6,485 bases of DNA from an uncultured Terrimonas sp. (GTDB taxonomy: Bacteria > Bacteroidota > Bacteroidia > Chitinophagales > Chitinophagaceae): NCBI GenBank assembly GCA_946886925.1, contig CAMPJQ010000168.1, positions 1-6,485 of the forward strand, read 5' to 3'. The notes beneath the pieces are model-generated. The model saw only the letters and a list, made by a program, of their open reading frames with translations, did not search any database and was not told the origin of the DNA. The position numbers were made by a program, and so were the translations under genes. Positions 1 to 5,332 of the stretch are shown one piece after another. How positions within the stretch are numbered: the stretch's first letter is position 1; every line of letters starts with the position of its first letter.

Positions 1-32
1 ATGTGATTATATGCAGAAGACGTAAAGTTCAT
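1..32 (-). CDS. Possible 5' end of a further gene (partial, product unknown)
   Basis: On the minus strand an ATG at 32-30 opens a frame that stays open to the window edge and reads MNFTSSAYNH. It lies about 45 bp downstream of a TAnnTTTG-type box (78-85) and beyond the terminator of the SusCD unit, which is where a new minus-strand gene would be expected to begin. The only other nearby minus-strand ATG (64-62) is followed at once by a stop codon. There is no Shine-Dalgarno sequence, as is usual in this phylum. Ten codons are too few to recognise a family, and an open frame of this length can occur by chance. This is a position-based inference only. Confidence 0.25.
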   Translation of the reverse strand, partial: MNFTSSAYNH

Positions 33-77
33 GGTAACCGAATGCTTAAACCGGTTGCTTACATTTCTTTTGTGATG

Positions 78-85
78 CAAATCTA
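78..85 (-). promoter_or_regulatory. Possible Bacteroidota -7 promoter box
   Basis: The minus strand reads TAGATTTG, a full match to the TAnnTTTG -7 element. No TTG lies 17-23 bp upstream; the nearest thing is TTCG at 109-106, one mismatch from TTTG with a 20-bp gap. If real, transcription would start near position 71 and give a leader of about 40 nt to the ATG at 32. It lies between the SusCD terminator and the possible next gene, which favours it, but an 8-bp box with four free-running T/G positions is common in AT-rich DNA. Confidence 0.35.
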
Positions 86-149
86 CAATACATTTAAACT
101 ATAAACGAAATGTGGAGCTTTTTTACCAAAGAATAATCCTGTAACAAAC

Positions 150-179
150 AAAAAGGCCGCCTTAAACGGCAGCCTTTTT
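150..179 (-). terminator. Intrinsic terminator of the SusC-SusD unit
   Basis: The minus-strand RNA folds into a 12-bp stem (AAAAAGGCUGCC with GGCGGCCUUUUU) around a 6-nt loop, GUUUAA. The 3' arm ends in five U residues and continues UUUUUGUUUG. One pair is a U-G wobble on the minus-strand RNA but an A-C mismatch on the plus-strand RNA, so the hairpin is tuned to leftward transcription. It begins 24 bp after the SusD stop codon. No gene converges from the other side within the window, so there is no need to call it bidirectional. Confidence 0.9.
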
Positions 180-203
180 GTTTTAAATTCATTGAGTGAG
201 GTC

Positions 204-1631
204 TTAAAACTTATCCCACCATAGTTTGGTTTCTACATCGTCTCCACCGATAGACGACGAAGCAGAGGTATAGTTTGGACCATTCAATTGTTGCTCATTC
301 TGGGGATATTCAAGCCGCACGGGAAACCCGGATTTGGCAGCCGCAGGCTCGGGTAAAACCGGATAATCAAGTCTTCTGATTTCAGTCCATTCTGCAAATG
401 GTCTGTTATACAATCCTATCCATTTTTGCAATCCAATCTTTTCTTTCCAGGTTCCGGTTGCAGTAGCATAGGCTACAGCAGGTTTTGCCAGGTACGCGTC
501 TGCTTCAGTTTCAGTTCCACCCCAGTATAAAATTGACGCTCTGATCGCATTTTCATAATGTTCAGCTGCTGTACCATCAATGGCATATCCTCTTTCCACA
601 GCTTCTGCACGAAAAAATTCTATTTCTACATAATCGAGAAGCAAAGCAGGAAAGTCGGGGGCAACCATTGCCTCGCTGGGCTTGGCTACTGTAGCAAAAG
701 TATTATTGGCGCCTACAACTCCACCCACATATTCGCCATCGCTGTTCGGACGGAAGTACAGAGGAAGCCGGGGATCACCCATTTCCTTTATTTTATCAAT
801 AAAAGGTTTTCCAGCAACAACGTCCTGCCTGAGGCTTTGTACCAGGTCTACCCAAATTGGATTGGTGTTGGGTGTTGCTGCCAGATATTCAAATTCTGCA
901 TTATCATCTGGTGACATAAAAGCACTCGCATTTACAGACTCAACAATAGATTTGGCTTTGGCATCATCAACATCTGCAATGGTCATTGCCATCCTTATCA
1001 AAAGGCTGTTACCAAATGTTTTCCAGGCAGCCACATCTCCCCCATACAGTAAATCCTGATCGTCAGATATACCGGTAACTGCAGGATCAAGCGCAGCCAC
1101 ATCGGCTGTTAACCTGGTAATCAAATCATCATATACTGTTTTTGCGTCATCATATTTAGGAAAAAGGACATTGTAATCCAATGCATCGGCATAAGGAATA
1201 TTGCCATAGGTATTTACCAATACGGTAAAAGTATATACCTGCATCATGTCAATAATAGCCAGTTTATTCTTTTTTTCTGCTTCAACCACTGTCTCATCTT
1301 CCTGTAACAGCCGCGCAGATTCTTTTAAATCGGTCAGTACATCACGGTATAGGGTCCTCCACCAGGTTTGCGGTATATTACGGGTGATGAAATCGTAATT
1401 GGGCTCATCCTGGTAAGTTGTTGCTGCCCATTGCTGAAGCGTATACCTGAATACGTTAACGTTTACACTAGCGCTGGCTAACGCATCTGTCAAATTTCTA
1501 ACACCATTTGAAAACAAAGTTTCAGCAGGCACATTGCTGTAACTTTTTGTTCTCTCGTTATAAGATTCAATGTCTTTTGTGCAGGATGCCATCGTTAGCA
1601 CCGACAAAGACACGATGATTAATTTTTTCAT
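204..1631 (-). CDS. SusD/RagB-family surface lipoprotein (SusD-like_2 type)
   Basis: This is the substrate-capturing lipoprotein partner of the adjacent SusC-type transporter, expected at the outer face of the outer membrane as a lid on the barrel. Residues 1-17 form a lipoprotein signal: a KK start, a hydrophobic core, and lipobox M-A-S-C with the lipidated cysteine at 17, followed by TKDIE, as is common in surface-exposed Bacteroidota lipoproteins. Family hallmarks follow: YGNIPYADAL (142-151), DPRLPLYF (286-293), LLLDYVEIEFFRAEA (330-344), QKWIGLYNRPFAEWTEIRR (402-420) and YPQNEQQLN (442-450). These, with the WWDKF end, fit the SusD-like_2 branch better than classical SusD. The length of 475 residues is normal. 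The ATG is preceded by an in-frame stop six codons upstream, so the start is well fixed. It follows the SusC gene by 59 bp with no convincing promoter between, so the two are cotranscribed. The ligand is unknown; binding residues cannot be named. Confidence 0.95.
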   Translation of the reverse strand: MKKLIIVSLSVLTMASCTKDIESYNERTKSYSNVPAETLFSNGVRNLTDALASASVNVNVFRYTLQQWAATTYQDEPNYDFITRNIPQTWWRTLYRDVLTDLKESARLLQEDETVVEAEKKNKLAIIDMMQVYTFTVLVNTYGNIPYADALDYNVLFPKYDDAKTVYDDLITRLTADVAALDPAVTGISDDQDLLYGGDVAAWKTFGNSLLIRMAMTIADVDDAKAKSIVESVNASAFMSPDDNAEFEYLAATPNTNPIWVDLVQSLRQDVVAGKPFIDKIKEMGDPRLPLYFRPNSDGEYVGGVVGANNTFATVAKPSEAMVAPDFPALLLDYVEIEFFRAEAVERGYAIDGTAAEHYENAIRASILYWGGTETEADAYLAKPAVAYATATGTWKEKIGLQKWIGLYNRPFAEWTEIRRLDYPVLPEPAAAKSGFPVRLEYPQNEQQLNGPNYTSASSSIGGDDVETKLWWDKF

Positions 1632-1652
1632 ATTAAATACATTTATTTATAT

Positions 1653-1685
1653 GTTCCGTTAAGCCGGCTCGCTGCCGTACAGAAC
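1653..1685 (-). promoter_or_regulatory. Intercistronic RNA hairpin between the SusC and SusD genes
   Basis: The minus-strand transcript can form a two-part stem: an outer 7-bp stem GUUCUGU/ACGGAAC, a 1/5-nt internal loop, and an inner 4-bp stem CGGC/GCCG closed by AGCGA. One outer pair is U-G in this RNA but would be a mismatch in the opposite transcript, which favours a role in the susCD mRNA. No U-tract follows, so it is not a standard terminator. It starts 5 bp after the SusC stop codon and ends 21 bp before the SusD ATG, where it could protect the mRNA end after processing or set the ratio of the two proteins. The structure is seen; the role is inferred. Confidence 0.55.
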
Positions 1686-1690
1686 AAATC

Positions 1691-4600
1691 TTAGAAATTA
1701 AATTTTGCGTTAAAACCTACATACCGCGTAGTTGGATACGCTCCGCTCTGGTAGCCCTGGATGTTCCCTGAAGAAAGATTTTCTTCCGGATCAGCATAAG
1801 GCAGGTTTTTATGAATGATCCACAGGTTCCTCCCTATTACAGAAAATTCAACTCCTTTAAACGGTGAATTGCCGAGCAAAGAACCTGGTAAACTGTACGA
1901 TAAACTCAATTCCCTCAATTTTACAAAACTGGCATCGTATACAAACGCTGCGGTGGGGTTGTATGCATAACCATAGGTTCCGAAAGTATTTTCCACTCTC
2001 TTTTCATTGGGCTTTCCATCTGCTGTAACGCCGGGCATTATTACACCACCCCCATCGGCGATCTTATTTCTTGAAGGATTGCCCAAATCATTAAGCGCTA
2101 CAGTTTCAGGATAAATGCCGGTAGCAAGTCCATAATACAGGTCCAAAGAAAATACATCGCCACCTTTCCTCATATCAATCAGGAAGCCCAGTGAAAAGTT
2201 TTTATATTTAAATGTGTTGTAAACACCGCCAACCCAATCGGGGTTTATATTGCCGATAACGTGTGTACTTGCAGAGGACAATGAATACCTTCCATTGGAT
2301 TTAACAAGTTTTTGCCCGTCTACAAGATCCCAGGTCTTACCTTGTAAAGCTCCATACGGCTCATTTAATGTGGCATTAAGTGTAATGCCTCCCTGGAAGG
2401 AACCCAACGGAAGATTTTTGGCTGTATCATACAGCGCCACCACCTTATTGCGGTTTTGTGTCCAGTTAAAGTTGATCGTCCAGGAAAAATCTTTGGTACG
2501 AACTGGCGTTGCATATAAAGAAACTTCAACACCTTTATTTTCCACTTCACCTGCATTTACATATTTGCTGCTATAACCTGTGGCTGTTGAAACATCCACA
2601 GCCATAATCTGGTTTTTGGTGTTTGTATTGTAATAAGTAACGTCAAACCCTAACCTGCTTTGGAAGAAAGCCATTTCCAAACCTATTTCCTTGCTTTCGG
2701 TTTGTTCAGGCACCAATTCATTGTTGTTTTTTATTGATGGAAGCGTAAACAATATTGCATTGCCATAGGGGTCGGGTTTAGAATAAATATCCTTTAAACT
2801 ACCGAAAGGAGCATCATTACCAACTGTGGCATAATTGGCTCTTAATTTACCGTACGACAACCAATCCACATATTTTAAATGATTAGAAAACAACCAGCTA
2901 CCTGAAACAGAATAATAATTATAAGCATTTTTATCAGTGGGCAAAGTAGACGACCTGTCTCTGCGGAAAGTACCATCCAGGAATAAAAACTCATTGTAAC
3001 CCAGGGTTACTCCTGCAAAATAACCATCTACGGCTTTTTTATCCTCACCTTCAGTAGGGGCACTTGGTGGATTAACCGAGTTAGATACTGCATACAATTC
3101 GGGAACCACCAACCCGCCATTGGTACTGGAGAATACCGAATTCATCTGGCTACGTCTTATATTTAAACCGGCCAGAGCTTTTAAATTAAAGCTTTCAGAA
3201 AGGTCCTTATCAAAGTTGGCCATTAAGTCGTAATTGTACTCCCTGAATGTTCTGTTGTATAATCCATAAAAAGAAACAGCGTTGCTACCAACTGCTATTC
3301 TTTCTTCCTGATTTTCAGAATAAGAATCCAAAGAAACGCGACCCAAAATACCCAGCCAGTCGGTAACCTTATAATTCAATGACAAGTAACCAAAATAACG
3401 ATCCCGCTGGTCTGTTTCATAGTTCTTGTACCTTGTCCAGTAGGGATTATCAGTATAAATTGGGATTAAACCGTCGGGACTTGAAGGATCTGACCAGTTC
3501 CATGTTACATTTCTGCCCGATCTGAAAAACGCGTCCTTTTGTTCATACACATCCATGTTTGCTTCATTCCATTGCCGGAAGCTCTGGTTTACATTCCAGT
3601 TATCATAACCGGTACCATATCTGCCTTTGCCCTGTATTTTTGAAAAATTGATGCTTGCAGCGGCAGTTAGCCGGGATGTAATATCGTAGGTAGAACCCAG
3701 GTTAATAATGTTCTTTAATACACGGGAGTTGGGCAAGGTTCCCTTTTCATCGTTTCGTGTGTAGCTTAATTTAAAAGTTCCTTTGTCGCTGCCGCCACTA
3801 ACGGCAACATTGTAATTGGTTGATACGGCTGTTTCATAAAAATCATCAGGGTGATGCTGTGCAGCAACCCAGGGACGGGTTTTTTTGAAATTGGGGGAGG
3901 TAGGATCAAATGCGTCCCAATGATAAACCATTAAGCTGGGGTCAAATTTAGCACCGTATGAGGCATCTTCTGTAGTTGGTACAACCAAATCTTTGGTACC
4001 GTCACCATCCACGTCAAAATAATACCAAAAAAGCGAATTGGGAGAAGTGGCAGGGTCAGAATAATCAGCTGAATATCCGGCTCCGTACTGATTCTGGTAT
4101 TTGGCATAGGTGCTTTTATCAATAGCTCCTACATTAAGGCCTGCATTAACCGTTACACCCAAACCTTTTTTTGCCTTTTTGGTAGTGATCATAATTACAC
4201 CATTGGCAGCTCTTGAACCATACAAGGCAGTAGCGGCAGCACCTTTAAGCACGTTAATGGTTTCAATGTCATCGGGGTTTATATCGGCAGCAGCATTACC
4301 GTAATCGAATCCGCCACGACCGGTTCTCTGATCGGACGTATTGGTGTTGGAGTTATCAATTGGCACACCGTCTACAACAAACATTGCCTGGTTACTTTGT
4401 GTAAGCGACTTGGTACCACGAACAATAATGTTTGTTGATCCACCAATGCCATTACCCTGCCTAATTTCCAAACCTGACACTTTTCCGGAGAGTGCCGAAG
4501 CAGCATTACCCGTTCTGAGCGCGCTAACCTCTTCACCTTTCACCTGCTGAGCTGCATAGGGAAGGGTATTTTTAGCCCTGCGAACACCCAATGCAGTTAC

Positions 4601-4909
4601 AACTACTTCTTCCAGGTTTCCCTGAGACTGTAATATCACATCATAAGTCATGGCACTGCCAATTTTGAGTTCCTGTTCACCCAAACCGGCGGCGCTAACA
4701 ATTAGTGATTGTCCTTCCTGAACGTCAATTTTGAATTTTCCTTCGGCATCAGCAGTTGTGCCGGTATTGGTTCCTTTGATCAGAATACTGGCGTAAGGGA
4801 TTACCTGCCCGTTTCCGTCTTTAACCGAACCGGTAACAGTTCGGGTTTGTGCAAACATTGCTACACTACATAGCAATAGAATTGCGTTTAGCAATAACTG
4901 TTTTCTCAT
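1691..4909 (-). CDS. SusC/RagA-family TonB-dependent outer-membrane transporter
   Basis: This protein imports a nutrient, typically an oligosaccharide or peptide held by the SusD partner, across the outer membrane using TonB energy. Residues 1-20 are a Sec signal peptide ending MFA|Q. A carboxypeptidase-D-regulatory-like domain follows (about 24-95; VTGSVKDGNGQVIPYASI). Next come the TonB-box region EEVVVTALG (100-108), the plug domain (about 113-245) with VRGTKSL, VDGVPID (179-185) and INVLKGAAATALYGSRAANG (218-237), then the large 22-strand-type barrel. The end carries the family signatures FVKLRELSLSYSLP (995-1008) and GRNLWII (1026-1032), and a terminal aromatic residue (AKFNF) suited to BAM assembly. 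The length of 1072 residues is normal and no frameshift is seen. The ATG is the only reasonable start because an in-frame TAA lies one codon upstream of it. A promoter is visible directly upstream. The substrate cannot be deduced, since no degrading enzyme lies within the window. Confidence 0.97.
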   Translation of the reverse strand: MRKQLLLNAILLLCSVAMFAQTRTVTGSVKDGNGQVIPYASILIKGTNTGTTADAEGKFKIDVQEGQSLIVSAAGLGEQELKIGSAMTYDVILQSQGNLEEVVVTALGVRRAKNTLPYAAQQVKGEEVSALRTGNAASALSGKVSGLEIRQGNGIGGSTNIIVRGTKSLTQSNQAMFVVDGVPIDNSNTNTSDQRTGRGGFDYGNAAADINPDDIETINVLKGAAATALYGSRAANGVIMITTKKAKKGLGVTVNAGLNVGAIDKSTYAKYQNQYGAGYSADYSDPATSPNSLFWYYFDVDGDGTKDLVVPTTEDASYGAKFDPSLMVYHWDAFDPTSPNFKKTRPWVAAQHHPDDFYETAVSTNYNVAVSGGSDKGTFKLSYTRNDEKGTLPNSRVLKNIINLGSTYDITSRLTAAASINFSKIQGKGRYGTGYDNWNVNQSFRQWNEANMDVYEQKDAFFRSGRNVTWNWSDPSSPDGLIPIYTDNPYWTRYKNYETDQRDRYFGYLSLNYKVTDWLGILGRVSLDSYSENQEERIAVGSNAVSFYGLYNRTFREYNYDLMANFDKDLSESFNLKALAGLNIRRSQMNSVFSSTNGGLVVPELYAVSNSVNPPSAPTEGEDKKAVDGYFAGVTLGYNEFLFLDGTFRRDRSSTLPTDKNAYNYYSVSGSWLFSNHLKYVDWLSYGKLRANYATVGNDAPFGSLKDIYSKPDPYGNAILFTLPSIKNNNELVPEQTESKEIGLEMAFFQSRLGFDVTYYNTNTKNQIMAVDVSTATGYSSKYVNAGEVENKGVEVSLYATPVRTKDFSWTINFNWTQNRNKVVALYDTAKNLPLGSFQGGITLNATLNEPYGALQGKTWDLVDGQKLVKSNGRYSLSSASTHVIGNINPDWVGGVYNTFKYKNFSLGFLIDMRKGGDVFSLDLYYGLATGIYPETVALNDLGNPSRNKIADGGGVIMPGVTADGKPNEKRVENTFGTYGYAYNPTAAFVYDASFVKLRELSLSYSLPGSLLGNSPFKGVEFSVIGRNLWIIHKNLPYADPEENLSSGNIQGYQSGAYPTTRYVGFNAKFNF

Positions 4910-4933
4910 GTTTTAATTTTTAAAATGAAGGGG

Positions 4934-4962
4934 CAAAGATACAGAGATTTAAGAAATATCAA
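4934..4962 (-). promoter_or_regulatory. Promoter of the SusC-SusD operon (Bacteroidota -33/-7 type)
   Basis: The minus strand carries TATCTTTG at 4941-4934, a full match to the -7 consensus TAnnTTTG, with TTG (in ATTG) at 4962-4960, separated by 18 bp. This fits the TTG-N17-23-TAnnTTTG pattern known for the phylum's primary sigma factor. Transcription would start near 4927, giving a very short leader of roughly 17-20 nt that is A/T-rich (AAAAATTAAAAC before the ATG) and has no Shine-Dalgarno sequence. The match to the housekeeping pattern suggests that control comes from a regulator acting on this promoter and that a dedicated ECF sigma factor is not needed. Confidence 0.75.
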
Positions 4963-4979
4963 TTTTTTGTTAAATCTCT
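4943..4979. promoter_or_regulatory. Operator-like inverted repeat over the SusC promoter
   Basis: AGAGATTTAA (4943-4952) is repeated as its exact reverse complement TTAAATCTCT (4970-4979), 17 bp apart. After one mismatched pair the symmetry continues inward for three more (AAA/TTT), giving 13 matches over 14 pairs. One arm abuts the -7 box with one bp between; the other lies just upstream of the -33 TTG, which sits in the spacer. Because the dyad is upstream of the expected transcription start it would act as DNA, for example as a binding site for a dimeric regulator. AT-rich composition raises the chance rate, and no regulator gene is in view. Confidence 0.45.
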
Positions 4980-5218
4980 AAAATTTAGCCCTGTATCCAC
5001 TTTCAGACAATAATATATGAGTGTTTGCTGCTTTTTTTTGGAAAAATTGAAGGGAAAATTTTTTGTTTTAGGAATTGCTATTATTTTTAATACATAGTAA
5101 AGTAACTAATAAACCTTAGTAGAAATTCAGGAAAATAAAAACGCACAAATACGCATTTCGGATAAATTATTTTTATAATGTGATGAAGGCAGGAGAGAAT
5201 AAAGATCTTTAGTGGCAT
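4980..5218. other. AT-rich intergenic stretch with no recognised feature
   Basis: This is most of the 423-bp gap between the transporter gene and the SusC promoter. It contains several A and T runs (for example CTTTTTTTTGG near 5031-5041 and AAAATTTTTTG near 5056-5066), which could bend DNA or act as upstream promoter elements. I find no frame with coding character, no tRNA-like fold and no second TAnnTTTG box on either strand. Regulator sites upstream of the SusC promoter may lie here but cannot be identified from sequence alone. Confidence 0.5.
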
Positions 5219-5275
5219 GGCTTTCACTTTCGCAAAGAATCAAAAGCCCCACTCGCCGAACGGGGAGAGGTTCGG
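5219..5275. repeat. Twin-hairpin palindromic intergenic element, possibly a dispersed repeat
   Basis: Two inverted repeats lie side by side. The first pairs GGCTTT (5219-5224) with AAAGCC (5243-5248) and has an inner pair CTTT/AAAG (5227-5230 and 5234-5237) around CGC. The second pairs CCGAAC (5256-5261) with GTTCGG (5270-5275) around GGGGAGAG. An alternative fold pairs CCCC (5247-5250) with GGGG (5262-5265). The block is GC-richer than the surrounding DNA. Its wording on the minus strand (CCTCTCCCCGTTCGG, then GTGGGGCTTTTGATTCTTTG) resembles degenerate palindromic spacers that recur between genes in Bacteroidota genomes. That resemblance is from memory and untested. No U-tract follows on either strand, so a standard terminator is unlikely. 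Confidence 0.4.
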
Positions 5276-5297
5276 TTCACACAAGCCTATTCTTCAC

Positions 5298-5322
5298 AAA
5301 AATACAGATCATCGTCGTGATC
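5298..5322 (-). terminator. Weak terminator-like hairpin after the MMPL transporter
   Basis: Ten bp after the transporter's stop codon the minus-strand RNA can form a 5-bp stem GAUCA/UGAUC with loop CGACGA, followed four nt later by five U residues (opposite 5302-5298). The position and U-run suit rho-independent termination, but the stem is short and not GC-rich, so read-through is plausible. A second set of hairpins follows at 5275-5219. Confidence 0.35.
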
Positions 5323-5332
5323 GTAATATCAG

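Noticed and set aside
34..58. Inverted repeat GTAACCG/CGGTTGC, including the palindrome AACCGGTT at 49-56, next to the left-edge ATG
   Set aside because: The stem is seven pairs with one wobble and an 11-nt loop, and it pairs better in the RNA opposite to the possible gene. It is too weak to call an operator or terminator.
558..1059. Two plus-strand open frames of 118 and 125 codons inside the SusD-like gene
   Set aside because: Both are antisense to an intact, recognised gene and show no family features.
2250..4550. Several plus- and minus-strand open frames of 63-108 codons inside the SusC-like gene
   Set aside because: All overlap a single intact reading frame with clear SusC signatures throughout. 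They are alternative-frame shadows.
4980..5332. Small gene or structured RNA between the transporter and the SusC promoter
   Set aside because: No frame shows coding character, there is no tRNA- or riboswitch-like fold, and no second promoter box was found. Only short hairpins could be supported.
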